A DNA stretch of 64,000 nucleotides, taken from contig NZ_MQUQ01000015.1 in the NCBI RefSeq assembly GCF_001953865.1, positions 1 to 64,000 of the forward strand, written 5' to 3'. Below the pieces are notes generated by a model. It saw only the letters and a list, made by a program, of their open reading frames with translations, had not been told where the DNA came from and made no database searches. This DNA comes from Amycolatopsis coloradensis (lineage in GTDB: Bacteria; Actinomycetota; Actinomycetes; Mycobacteriales; Pseudonocardiaceae). Below, piece by piece: positions 46,360-55,423 of this stretch. Positions within the stretch are counted from its first letter, which is position 1. Each line of letters starts with the position of its first letter. The position numbers and the translations under genes were made by a program.

Positions 46360-47440
46360 GTGGCTTCAGGATCCGGCGACCAGTTCGCGGCTGCGCGGCA
46401 GCCTGTTCGCCGGTGCGCTCGGCGACGCGCTCGGCGCGAAGACCGAATTCGATTCGATCGACCGCATCCGGGAAATCGCCGGGCCCGCCGGGATCACCGG
46501 CCTCATCCCGGCGTACGGCGGGATCGGCCGGATCACCGACGACACCCAGATGACGCTGTTCACGCTGGAAGGCCTGATCAGAGCCCACGCGGGCGCCCTT
46601 CCCGTCGAGCAGTCGCTCCAGATGGCCTACCAGCGCTGGCTGCACACCCAGGGCGTCTCGTGGGAGCGGGCACGCGGCCCGCACGACACAAGCCTGGAAC
46701 CGGACGGCTGGCTGATCACGAACCGTGAGCTGTTCAGCCGTCGCGCGCCCGGCCTCACCTGCTTCAGTGAGCTGGAGGCGTACGGCAAGACAGGCGTGCG
46801 TGCCGGCATGGACAAACCGGTGAACAACTCGAAGGGCTGCGGCGGCATCATGCGCGCGGCGCCGGTCGCGCTGTGGTCGGACGACCTCGCCGAGGTCTTC
46901 CGGCTCGGCGCCGAGAGCGCGGCGCTGACCCACGGTCACCCGAGCGGGTATCTCTCGTCGGGTGCTTTCGCGGTGATCGTGCACGAACTGCTGCTCGGGA
47001 AACCACTGCTCGACGCCGTCACGGCCGCCCGTGCCGAACTGGAGAAGTACCAGGGGCACGAGGAGCAGAGCGTCGCGCTGGACCAGGCGCTCGCCCTGGC
47101 CGAAAAGGGGGCCCCGACGCCGGAGAAGCTCGAAACACTCGGCCAGGGGAACATCGGCGAAACCGCGCTCTCCATGTCGGTCTACGTGGCATTGGCCACC
47201 ACGGACCCGAACGTCGCGCTGCTCGCGTCGGTGAACCACAGCGGTGACAGCGACTCGACCGGATCGATCTGCGGGAACCTCGTCGGTGCGATGTACGGGG
47301 AAGAAGAGCTCGAGACGGACTGGCTGGCGAAGCTGGAACTGAGCGAGGTGATCGGACAGCTGGCGGACGACGCGCTCGCGGAGTTCGGCGGGAACGCACC
47401 GGGTGACGACCGGTGGTACGCCCGCTACCCGGCCCACTAG
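46352..47440 (+). CDS. ADP-ribosylglycohydrolase with intact active site
   Basis: A 362-residue protein of the DraG/ARH family, which removes ADP-ribose from modified proteins or nucleic acids using two metal ions. The motifs are complete: GALGDALGAKTEF near the start, T62-D63-D64-T65 in ITDDTQM, NSKGCGGIMRAAP, and D299 and D301 in NHSGDSDSTG. In an operon with a toxin carrying two ADP-ribosyltransferase-like domains, it is a natural candidate for enzymatic immunity. The ATG at 46352 lies inside the upstream gene's end, so translation is coupled. Confidence 0.9.
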   Translation: MREWLQDPATSSRLRGSLFAGALGDALGAKTEFDSIDRIREIAGPAGITGLIPAYGGIGRITDDTQMTLFTLEGLIRAHAGALPVEQSLQMAYQRWLHTQGVSWERARGPHDTSLEPDGWLITNRELFSRRAPGLTCFSELEAYGKTGVRAGMDKPVNNSKGCGGIMRAAPVALWSDDLAEVFRLGAESAALTHGHPSGYLSSGAFAVIVHELLLGKPLLDAVTAARAELEKYQGHEEQSVALDQALALAEKGAPTPEKLETLGQGNIGETALSMSVYVALATTDPNVALLASVNHSGDSDSTGSICGNLVGAMYGEEELETDWLAKLELSEVIGQLADDALAEFGGNAPGDDRWYARYPAH

Positions 47441-47479
47441 ATTTACCTCCGGTTTGGGGAATTGGGGAGAGGACACATC

Positions 47480-49405
47480 GTGCGTTACCGGGTTCAAGCG
47501 GCGGAGCGGCCGGATGGCCTGTACGCCGTATGGGGGGAAACCGTCTTCGCGGCCCAGCGGTCGACAGAGGACGGCACACTGCTGCTCATCGCGCCGCCGG
47601 GGGAAGCCCCGCCTGAAGGGTTCGACCGCGACTGGAACGGACGCCCGGCGAGGGTGGTGCTCAACGGCGAGGTCGGCGCGACCTTCAGCCTGCAGACACA
47701 CGGCCGGTTCGACGACGAGCACTTCCTGATCGCGCCGCACACCGGTGGCGCCGAGCTGACCTTGCGCTGGGCGGGCGAGGACGCGGCCCGCGCGGCCGAA
47801 CTGGGCCTGACGGACTTCTCGACCACGGTCGCGCCGTCGCGGCTGACGGCGCTGTGGCAGACCAGGCACGACTTCTTCGAGACGCCGGACGCCCGGCCGG
47901 AGAACGGCGCGGGCGACCAGCCCCCGCTGCTGCGCGCCATCGGCCGGACGCTGCTGCGGGTGCTGCCGCCGGGCTGGCAGCGGGTCGGCGCCCAGTTCCG
48001 GCAGATCGGCGACTACGCCGAACTCGAGGTCCGGTCGGTCGGCGACGAGGGCAATGGCCCGGTGTCGGTGTCGATCGCGGCCCCGCCGGAGCTCGGTTCG
48101 CTGTTCGCGCGGCTGCGCGCGGCGATGCACCACCCCGAGACCGGCACCTGGTTCCAGGGCACCTTCACCCTGGACTCGGAGTCGCACTTCGATTTCGACT
48201 TCGATGCCGAGCAGGAACCGACCTGGCGGCTCGCGCCGAACGAGGGCGGGAAGCCGACGCCACGCGCGTACGCGACCGAACTCGCGATCTTCCCGCGCGA
48301 CCACAAGCACGTCCCGGCCTGGCTCGCGGCCAAGGCCGGGCTGCCGCTGGGTGTGACGTTCCGGCACGCGAAGGTCGTCGACGCGCACAACGAAGGCGAA
48401 CGCCCGGTCGTCAACCGGCCGCCGGTGCCGCCGGACCAGGTCCGCGGCGTGCTGGACTACCTCTTCCGCTCGCCGGTGGCGGTGTCCAGGCCGGGTCCGC
48501 AACCCGACGTCTTCACCCCCAACGGCCCGCCGGACGTGCCGAACGCCTTCCACACCGACGGCGTCTGGATCTGGCCCGCGGCCGTCCCGCACTACCTGCG
48601 GAAGTACGGCGTCCCGCCGGAGCCGGAACTGGTCGAGCACATCCGGGCCGCCGGCTTCCGGCCGCCGCTGGTCGGCGAGCTGGTGCGGGCGACCGCCGAA
48701 GCGGAGATCGTCGGCAAACCACGTCCGCCGCAGACCGACGCGGACCTGCCGGACGACAGCGTCCGCACCCGCGTCGAACGCGACGGCGAGCCCGGCCGCG
48801 ACGTCCGGGCCGGTGACGTGCTGGACGTGCTGTACCAGCGGCTGGCCGAGCACGGCGTCGCACCGACGGCCTACCGGATCGGCGCGAACGCGGTACCGGA
48901 ACCAGGGGTCTGGACGCTGCGCCGCGCCGAGAACGGCTGGGAGGTGTCGCGGCCTCCGGCGGACGAGCCGGTGGCGTTCGCCAAGCTCGAAGAGGCGGCG
49001 CGGTTCTTCCTCGGCACCCTGCTGCTCTATCCGGCACGGGCCGCGGCGGGCGCGAACGAGGAGGCCGACAACCCGGCCGACTGGCCGATCCTGCCGCTGC
49101 GGGGCGAGCCGCCGCTGAACTTCTTCCGCCGCAAGCGGATCGTCGTGCTGCCGGCGGGCACCACCGTGCAGCGGTTCGGGAACGAGACCGGCAACCTCGT
49201 GCACGCCGAGCCGTCACGGTTCGTCGAGACGTCGCTGGCCGCGGAACGCGAGCGGGAACGCCGCCTGTACCGCGTCCAACGGCCGCTGCGCGTGGTCACC
49301 GGCATCACCGCGCCGTGGAACGGGACACCGGGCGGGGCCGTGGCCTACGTACTGCCCCGGCCGATCGCCCAGCATCTCGAAACCGGCGCGCTTTCGCGGG
49401 TCTGA
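47480..49405 (+). CDS. TNT-related protein, larger paralogue
   Basis: A 641-residue protein. An extra N-terminal domain (residues 1-150, unknown) precedes a YezG-like domain (about 150-300, GTWFQGTFTL and FDFDFDAEQEPTW), the shared block FHTDGVWIWPAAVPHYLRKYG, and a TNT-like C-terminus (about 540-641) with RFGNETGNLVHAEPSRF and PGGAVAYVLP. As in the paralogue at 40578, the catalytic glutamine position of TNT is an alanine. The GTG at 47480 follows GAGAGGA. It closes the operon; a hairpin terminator follows. Confidence 0.72.
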   Translation: MRYRVQAAERPDGLYAVWGETVFAAQRSTEDGTLLLIAPPGEAPPEGFDRDWNGRPARVVLNGEVGATFSLQTHGRFDDEHFLIAPHTGGAELTLRWAGEDAARAAELGLTDFSTTVAPSRLTALWQTRHDFFETPDARPENGAGDQPPLLRAIGRTLLRVLPPGWQRVGAQFRQIGDYAELEVRSVGDEGNGPVSVSIAAPPELGSLFARLRAAMHHPETGTWFQGTFTLDSESHFDFDFDAEQEPTWRLAPNEGGKPTPRAYATELAIFPRDHKHVPAWLAAKAGLPLGVTFRHAKVVDAHNEGERPVVNRPPVPPDQVRGVLDYLFRSPVAVSRPGPQPDVFTPNGPPDVPNAFHTDGVWIWPAAVPHYLRKYGVPPEPELVEHIRAAGFRPPLVGELVRATAEAEIVGKPRPPQTDADLPDDSVRTRVERDGEPGRDVRAGDVLDVLYQRLAEHGVAPTAYRIGANAVPEPGVWTLRRAENGWEVSRPPADEPVAFAKLEEAARFFLGTLLLYPARAAAGANEEADNPADWPILPLRGEPPLNFFRRKRIVVLPAGTTVQRFGNETGNLVHAEPSRFVETSLAAERERERRLYRVQRPLRVVTGITAPWNGTPGGAVAYVLPRPIAQHLETGALSRV

Positions 49406-49420
49406 GACCTCGTGCGAGGT

Positions 49421-49444
49421 CCGCGTTCAGCCCGCTAAACGCGG
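49421..49444. terminator. bidirectional terminator hairpin
   Basis: The stem CCGCGTT/AACGCGG with a ten-base loop lies between the convergent ends of the effector operon and the methyltransferase gene. A smaller hairpin (ACCTCG-TGC-GAGGT) sits directly upstream. The symmetry lets it serve both strands. Confidence 0.7.
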
Positions 49445-49455
49445 TCCTGGCGAAC

Positions 49456-50307
49456 TCAGGACGCGGTGATCAGCACGGCGGGGGACCACCAGTAGTCGGC
49501 CAGCGGTTCGATCCGGACGCCGGTGAAGCCCGCTTCCTTGAGCTGCGAGGCCCAATCGGTGGCGGGCTGCTCCCAGTTCGTCCGGTCCGCCCCCGGTTTG
49601 ACCAGGCCGAGCAGGATCGGCAGCAGGAACCCCTGCGCCACCAGCGACGCGTTCTTGCCGTACTCCGAGATCCCCCGTTCGTAGCGCGTGACCAGCGAGA
49701 CCAGGTACTCGGCGGAGTCTTCGTCGTACTCGGGCACGTCGAATTCGGCGAGCACCAGGCGGGCGGTGCGGGGCCGGAGCGCCCGCAGGACCTCGGTGCG
49801 CTCGCCGGTCGGGATCGACTGGAGCGCGAACGTCGACTGCGTCAGCTGCCACTGCCGGTCGTCGTCGCGGGCGAGGAACTCCTGCGCGGTGACGTCCCAG
49901 GTGTGCAGGCCGTGCGTGCCGTCGAGGTGCTTGCGTGCTTCGGCGAGCAGGGCACGCGACGGCTCGACGAGGTCGATCCGGCCGGGCTGCCGATCCGCCT
50001 GTTCGAGCGCGGGGACGACGGCGAGCCCGTCACCGCAGCCGAGGTCGAGCAGCGAACCGACGCTGCCGTAGCGCCGGGCGAGCATCTCGCTGAGCTGCCG
50101 GTAGAGCTTGACGTTCCCGCCACCGCGGATGAACGCCGTGAACGCGGCAGGCCGGTCGTAGACACCTCCGCCGCCGCCTTCGGTCAGGTACCGGTGCAGT
50201 TCGATGCCGAGCGTGGATCCGGCACGCTCGGCGAGGTCCGCTGCCTTGGCCTGGTCACCGTCGCGGTACGCGGTGAGCGCGCTGGCCAGGACGTCCGTTT
50301 TCTTCAT
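49456..50307 (-). CDS. class I SAM-dependent methyltransferase
   Basis: A 283-residue protein. The SAM-binding motif LLDLGCGDGLAVVPAL lies at about residues 86-101, followed by the motif II acidic region DLVEPS. The N-terminal 60 residues are helical and of unknown role. The substrate is not predictable. The ATG at 50307 follows AGGAGAAC. It is 16 bp downstream of the histidine kinase gene on the same strand, so the two are probably co-transcribed. Confidence 0.82.
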   Translation of the reverse strand: MKKTDVLASALTAYRDGDQAKAADLAERAGSTLGIELHRYLTEGGGGGVYDRPAAFTAFIRGGGNVKLYRQLSEMLARRYGSVGSLLDLGCGDGLAVVPALEQADRQPGRIDLVEPSRALLAEARKHLDGTHGLHTWDVTAQEFLARDDDRQWQLTQSTFALQSIPTGERTEVLRALRPRTARLVLAEFDVPEYDEDSAEYLVSLVTRYERGISEYGKNASLVAQGFLLPILLGLVKPGADRTNWEQPATDWASQLKEAGFTGVRIEPLADYWWSPAVLITAS

Positions 50308-50323
50308 GTTCTCCTGTTTACCG

Positions 50324-51631
50324 TCAGAACGGCACCCAAAGGGTGACTCTGGTGCCATTGCCCGGAGAGGACTCCACCCTGGCGGTCCCGCCGACCTCGT
50401 TCAGCCGGGCGGTGATGGACTCGCTGATCCCGAAACCGGCGGGGCGGGCGTCGGGGCTGAAGCCCGCGCCGTGATCGCGGGTGATCACCGCGATGCCGCC
50501 GTCCTGCTCTTCGACGCGTACGACGACCTTGTCCGTCCCGGCGTGCTTGAGGGTGTTCCGCAGGGACTCGCGGACGGCGTCGCGGATGGCGATCTGCCGG
50601 ACCTCCGAGAGGGTGTCGTCGTCGAGTTCGGCGATGACGAGCTGGGCGCGCAGCCCATCCCGCGCCATTTCCGCCGCCAGCGAGGCGAGCTTCTCGCCCA
50701 GCGGCCGCGACCCGGCCTCGGACCGTTCCGAAGCCTCGTTCTCGATCGTCCGCCGCAGTTCCATCGACTGCGCCCGTGCCAGCCGCTGCACCTCGGCGAG
50801 CCGCACCGCCGGATCGCCCTTGTTGGCCAGCGCGATCGCTTCGAGGGTCTGCAGTACGGAGTCGTGCAGCATCCGGTGCTGGCGGGCGCGTTCGGCGATC
50901 CGGCCGTTGCGGATGCCGTACGCGAGGGCGAGCCGGGTACCGAGTCCGACCAGGACGAGCGCGCCGGTCGCGGTGAAGAGCACGCCGAGGATCGACGGGA
51001 AGGTGGCCATCGCGTCGCCGGGCGCGGCCTTGCCGGTGCCGAGCAGGGACGCGAGCATCCGGACCGGGAAGCTGGCGAGCGCCAGCCCCACCGCGGCGGG
51101 CATCCCCAGCGCCAGCGCGAGCAGCGCGACCTCGCCGAGCAGGTGTTTCCCGGGCACCGCCATCGCTTCGGTGAACACCGAAGCCGGCACGAGCGCGCCG
51201 ATCGCCAGCGGCGCGAGCAGCGTGAACACCAGGTCGAGGGCCAGCAGCCGGACGGCGTGCTGCGGCCGGAACGGCGCCGTACGCAGCATCCACCGGATCC
51301 CGTACAGCGACAGCGAGACCGAGCCGAGCGCCACCAGCCCGACGGGGCCGATCCCGATCATGCCGTGCGTGGAGACGTAAACCCCGAACGCGCCGGGTAC
51401 CGCGAAGAGCCGGTAGACCAAAGGAACGAGTGCGACATAACGGGCAGCCCGCAACAGAAGATTGTCGCGATAGGTCGTGTCGACGGGCCCGGACATCTTC
51501 TGGATCCGCCGCAACGCGCGCATCGGCGTCGGATCGCCGACCTCGTCGGACAGCTCGCTCGTCGCCGTGGCCAGCGCGGGCGCGCCGCGACGCAGCAACG
51601 TCACCAGAAAACTGGACGGCCGCTTCGCCAT
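50324..51631 (-). CDS. orphan sensor histidine kinase
   Basis: A 435-residue kinase with about six membrane segments between residues 60 and 240, a dimerisation box with H256 in HRMLHDSVLQTLEA, and a HATPase domain (REDAV-type N-box around RESLRNTLKHAG and the G-box GAGFSPD). It belongs to the NarL-partner class, yet no response regulator gene is adjacent; its neighbours are a methyltransferase and the divergent AAA ATPase. Its partner must be encoded elsewhere. Confidence 0.88.
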   Translation of the reverse strand: MAKRPSSFLVTLLRRGAPALATATSELSDEVGDPTPMRALRRIQKMSGPVDTTYRDNLLLRAARYVALVPLVYRLFAVPGAFGVYVSTHGMIGIGPVGLVALGSVSLSLYGIRWMLRTAPFRPQHAVRLLALDLVFTLLAPLAIGALVPASVFTEAMAVPGKHLLGEVALLALALGMPAAVGLALASFPVRMLASLLGTGKAAPGDAMATFPSILGVLFTATGALVLVGLGTRLALAYGIRNGRIAERARQHRMLHDSVLQTLEAIALANKGDPAVRLAEVQRLARAQSMELRRTIENEASERSEAGSRPLGEKLASLAAEMARDGLRAQLVIAELDDDTLSEVRQIAIRDAVRESLRNTLKHAGTDKVVVRVEEQDGGIAVITRDHGAGFSPDARPAGFGISESITARLNEVGGTARVESSPGNGTRVTLWVPF

Positions 51632-51800
51632 GGAATTCCCCCTGCCCGGAGCACCGGCGCGAGTATGTCGGCTAACGGCACAACGAGCCAGGGCCCAACG
51701 GAGTTATCTCAGCTGATGATGTACCTCGAGCGCATCGAAGTCACCTTCACCGGCCCCACGCTCCGCTGAATCGACTCGTCCGCACGCTAGCCTGACTTTC

Positions 51801-53228
51801 ATGCTCACCAGGCTGGAGGTACAGGGGTTCAAGAACCTGCTGGACGTACGGGTCGACTTCGGTCCGTTCACCTGCATCGCGGGAGCGAACGGAATCGGCA
51901 AGTCCAACGTGTTCGACGTCATCGATTTTCTGTCGCACCTGGCGTCCGGCACCCTGATGGAAGCAGCTCAGCAGATACGCGGTCCTGCCGACGGACGGAG
52001 CGGCGACCCACGAGACCTGTTCTGGGACGGCTACGGCGACCATGAGCGTGAGATCCATATCGCGGTCGAGATGATCGTTCCGGCGACAGTCGAAGACGAT
52101 CTCGGCTCACCCGCACCTGCGACCACGACGTTCCTTCGATATGAACTCGGACTCGGCTACACACGTCCGGACGGTGAAGCAAGCGTCGGACGGCTTGCTT
52201 TGCTGTCCGAGAAGCTCGTTCACATCAACCGAGGTGAAGCGGCTGAGCATTTGAAGTTCAACCACAGCGTCAAGAAGTTCCGTAATGCCGTGGTGCTGGG
52301 ACGACGGAGCGGCGGGCCGTACCTTTCGACAGGCGCTCATGAGAGTGGCCTGGTGATCAATGTGCACGGTGACGGCGGGAGCTCAGGCAGGCCCCAACCA
52401 CGCGCCGCGGCACGAGCAGGCAGAACAGTCTTGAGCACCATCACGACGAACGACCACCCGACAATTCTCGCCGCGCGCCGCGAAATGCAGAGCTGGCGAA
52501 GGCTTGCACTCGAGCCTTCCGCGCTTCGTACCCCGGACGGGTTCACCGACCCTCGTTCACTCGGCTCCGATGGCCGCCACCTCGCGGCCGCGCTCTTCCG
52601 GATCGCCCAGGACAATGTGAGCAGCGGAGTCGCACCGGACGCGGACGCCGTTTACGCGCGGGTCGCCGGTCGGCTCGCCGACCTTGGCGACCTTGGCGTC
52701 GAAAGCCTCTCTGTGGAACCGGACCAGGTTCGAGAGGTACTTACGCTGTTCCTTGAGGAACGTGGCGGGCTCAGGCTCCCAGCACGTGCGCTTTCAGAGG
52801 GCACCCTGCGTTTTCTCGCGCTGTGCGTACTACTCGAAGATCCCACGGTGACCGGGCTCATCTGTATGGAGGAGCCCGAGAACGGGATACATCCGGCCAA
52901 CCTGGAAGCGATGCTCGACCTGGTCCGTGACCTTGCCGTCGACCCCGAAGAACCACCGGACGCCGACAACCCGTTTCGACAGGTCATCATCAACACCCAT
53001 TCACCCGGTGTGGTCCAACTATGCAGCCGTGAAGACATCTTGGTCGCGGACAACCGGCTCCAGACCGCACCTGATGGGACTACTACGAGGGCGCTGTCGT
53101 TACTTCCACTCGCCAGGACATGGCGAGCCAGGGAAGCCACGGTAACGGCCACGGACGCCGATCTGGTCGTTTACGCGACCGCTCCACCTGGCGTCCAAAT
53201 CAAGCTTCCGATGGATCTGGTCGGCTGA
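51801..53228 (+). CDS. AAA family ATPase of OLD/AAA_21 type
   Basis: A 475-residue ABC-like ATPase. The Walker A motif is GANGIGKS at residues 28-35, and the Walker B region is LICMEEPENGIHP at about residue 350-362, preceded by an ABC-type signature around LSEGTLRF. It lacks a nuclease domain of its own and overlaps by one base the DUF4276 gene that follows, a TOPRIM-like protein. This split ATPase/TOPRIM pairing resembles two-gene defence systems such as PARIS and OLD-like nucleases. Third-codon positions are less G+C-rich than in flanking genes, which suggests recent acquisition. Confidence 0.82.
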   Translation: MLTRLEVQGFKNLLDVRVDFGPFTCIAGANGIGKSNVFDVIDFLSHLASGTLMEAAQQIRGPADGRSGDPRDLFWDGYGDHEREIHIAVEMIVPATVEDDLGSPAPATTTFLRYELGLGYTRPDGEASVGRLALLSEKLVHINRGEAAEHLKFNHSVKKFRNAVVLGRRSGGPYLSTGAHESGLVINVHGDGGSSGRPQPRAAARAGRTVLSTITTNDHPTILAARREMQSWRRLALEPSALRTPDGFTDPRSLGSDGRHLAAALFRIAQDNVSSGVAPDADAVYARVAGRLADLGDLGVESLSVEPDQVREVLTLFLEERGGLRLPARALSEGTLRFLALCVLLEDPTVTGLICMEEPENGIHPANLEAMLDLVRDLAVDPEEPPDADNPFRQVIINTHSPGVVQLCSREDILVADNRLQTAPDGTTTRALSLLPLARTWRAREATVTATDADLVVYATAPPGVQIKLPMDLVG

Positions 53229-53851
53229 TGAGGACCACTGTTCGCGGCCTCTTCGTCGCCGAAGGGAGCTCCGATCACCCTTTGGCGGGAATAGCCGAGC
53301 TCCTGTTTCGCGATCGGGGCGTCGACCTACGCCTTACGATGCCGCCATTCGAGCAGCTCCGGGGTGTCCCCAAAGACGTTGAATCACGGGTGGAGGCAGG
53401 CCTGAGACTCATGGGGAACCAGGTCGACCTCGTCGTGGTGCACCGCGACGCCGACAACGTGGGCAGGGCCGTACGTCACGAGGAAATCGCCGGTGCGCTG
53501 AGAAAGACCGACGCTCCAGTGTGGTGCCCGATCATCCCCGTCCGGATGACCGAAGCCTGGCTGCTGCTGGACGAGGTTCTGATTCGCCAGATCGCGGGAA
53601 ACCCGCGTGGTAAGGCCGCTCTTGGACTCCCGAAAATCCAGGAGGTCGAGAAAGTCGCCGACCCCAAAGAACTCCTGCGGTCCGCCTTGATCTCCGCTGC
53701 TGAATCGACCGGCAGACGACGCGACCGTGACGCCAAACGGTTCAACCAGCAACGGAGACAACTTCTGGAACGACTCGACCGGCACGGCCCGGTCAGCAAG
53801 CTCTCCAGCTGGCAGCAGCTGTTGGCCGATGTGGACGCCGTCGCGACGTGA
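53228..53851 (+). CDS. DUF4276 TOPRIM-like protein
   Basis: A 207-residue protein. The conserved glutamate E12 in FVAEGSSDHP and the D74-x-D76 pair in VVHRDADN are the acidic residues of a TOPRIM-like metal-binding fold. DUF4276 genes usually follow AAA ATPase genes, as here (TGATG overlap). The pair probably acts as one complex, perhaps a nuclease triggered by infection; the activity is inferred. The ATG at 53228 is fixed by the overlap. Confidence 0.82.
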   Translation: MRTTVRGLFVAEGSSDHPLAGIAELLFRDRGVDLRLTMPPFEQLRGVPKDVESRVEAGLRLMGNQVDLVVVHRDADNVGRAVRHEEIAGALRKTDAPVWCPIIPVRMTEAWLLLDEVLIRQIAGNPRGKAALGLPKIQEVEKVADPKELLRSALISAAESTGRRRDRDAKRFNQQRRQLLERLDRHGPVSKLSSWQQLLADVDAVAT

Positions 53852-53853
53852 CC

Positions 53854-55323
53854 TCAGCCGCCGATACCGTTCTCGGCCGCCCACTTCTTCAACTCGGCCA
53901 CCGCGTCGTCGTGCTCCAGCGGACCGCGGTCGAGGCGCAGTTCCTTCAGGTGTTTCCACGCCTTGCCGACGTCCGGCCCCGGCTTGAGGTCGAGGATCCG
54001 CATGATCTCCCCGCCGTCGAGGTCCGGCCGGACCCGGTCGAGGTCCTCCTGCGCCTGGATCGTTTCGATCCGCCGCTCGAGGTCGTCGTAGGTCGCCTGC
54101 AACGCGGCCGCCTTCTTCCGGTTGCGCGTGGTGCAGTCGGCACGCACCAGCTTGTGCAGCCGGGGCAGCAGGTCGCCGGCGTCGGTGACGTAGCGCCGCA
54201 CCGCCGAATCCGTCCACTCGCCCTTGCCGTACCCGTGGAACCGCAGGTGCAGGAACACGAGCTGGCTGACGTCCTGGACGATCTCCTTCGAGAACTTCAG
54301 GGCGCGCAAACGCTTGCGGGCCATTTTCGCGCCGACGACCTCGTGGTGGTGGAAGCTCACGCCGCCACCGGGCTGGAATTCGCGCGTCGCGGGCTTGCCG
54401 ACGTCGTGCAGCAGCGCCGCGAGCCGCAGGATCAGATCCGGCTTCGACGTCGGTTCGTGGGACTTCTCCAGGTCGATCGCCTGCGCGAGCACGGTCAGCG
54501 AGTGCTGGTAGACGTCCTTGTGCTGGTGATGCTCGTCGATCGCCAGCCGCATCCCTGGCACCTCGGGCAGCACACGGTCGGCGAGGCGGGTGTCGACCAG
54601 CAGCTCGATACCGGGCCGTGGGTCGTCCGCGAGCAGCAGCTTCGACAGCTCGGCCTGGACGCGCTCGGCGGTGATCCGGTCGATCTCCTCGGCCATCGAC
54701 GTCATCGCGTCGATCACCCGCGGCGCCGCGGTGAACCCGAGCTGCGCGGAGAACCGCGCGGCCCGCAGCATGCGCAGCGGGTCGTCGGCGAAGGACTCCT
54801 GCGGGGTCGCGGGGGTGTCGAGCATCCGGTCCCGCAACGCCTGGAGCCCGTCGTACGGGTCGACGAAGGTCTGGTTCGCCAGGTCGATCGCCATCGCGTT
54901 GACCGTGAAGTCGCGGCGGAGCAGGTCGCCCTCGATACTGTCGCCGAAGGTGACCTCGGGGTTGCGGCCGACGCCGTCGTAGCTGTCGGCGCGGAACGTG
55001 GTGATCTCCAGGGTCATGCCCTGTTTGGTCACACCGACCGTGCCGAACGCGATGCCGACGTCCCACACCGCGTCACCCCAGACGCTGACGATCTTGAGCA
55101 CCTGGTCCGGCCGCGCGTCGGTGGTGAAGTCGAGGTCGTTCGAGAGCCTGCCGAGCATCATGTCGCGGACGCTCCCGCCGACCAGGTACAGGCGGTAGCC
55201 CGCCTTGGCGAAGAGCTTCGCGAGTTCGTCCGCCAGCGGGGAGATGCGCATCAGCTCCGTCACAGCGTTCTGCATCGCAGTGCTCTTCCCCGCAATCGCC
55301 TGCCCGGCGACCACCTTGTTCAC
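53854..55323 (-). CDS. pcnA: CCA tRNA nucleotidyltransferase
   Basis: A 489-residue class II nucleotidyltransferase that adds or repairs the 3' CCA of tRNA. The signature LVGGSVRDMMLGRLSNDLDFTT lies at about residues 47-67 with the catalytic DxD; an HD domain follows (LAALLHDVGKP). Actinobacterial members keep this fused HD domain. The GTG at 55323 starts it. It is convergent with the DUF4276 gene and divergent from the NUDIX gene, 100 bp away, the order found in Mycobacterium near Rv3907c. Confidence 0.94.
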   Translation of the reverse strand: MNKVVAGQAIAGKSTAMQNAVTELMRISPLADELAKLFAKAGYRLYLVGGSVRDMMLGRLSNDLDFTTDARPDQVLKIVSVWGDAVWDVGIAFGTVGVTKQGMTLEITTFRADSYDGVGRNPEVTFGDSIEGDLLRRDFTVNAMAIDLANQTFVDPYDGLQALRDRMLDTPATPQESFADDPLRMLRAARFSAQLGFTAAPRVIDAMTSMAEEIDRITAERVQAELSKLLLADDPRPGIELLVDTRLADRVLPEVPGMRLAIDEHHQHKDVYQHSLTVLAQAIDLEKSHEPTSKPDLILRLAALLHDVGKPATREFQPGGGVSFHHHEVVGAKMARKRLRALKFSKEIVQDVSQLVFLHLRFHGYGKGEWTDSAVRRYVTDAGDLLPRLHKLVRADCTTRNRKKAAALQATYDDLERRIETIQAQEDLDRVRPDLDGGEIMRILDLKPGPDVGKAWKHLKELRLDRGPLEHDDAVAELKKWAAENGIGG

Positions 55324-55423
55324 GACAATCCCACCACGATTTGGATGTACTTACTACGACCCCGCCCAACACGGGCACGGAGAGCCAGCGTACCCGTACC
55401 GCCGTTTGCTCTAGCATCGCAGC

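Noticed and set aside
46268..49204. Long minus-strand reading frame over the effector operon
   Set aside because: It is the mirror of high-G+C coding on the plus strand; the plus-strand genes have clear motifs and coupled starts.
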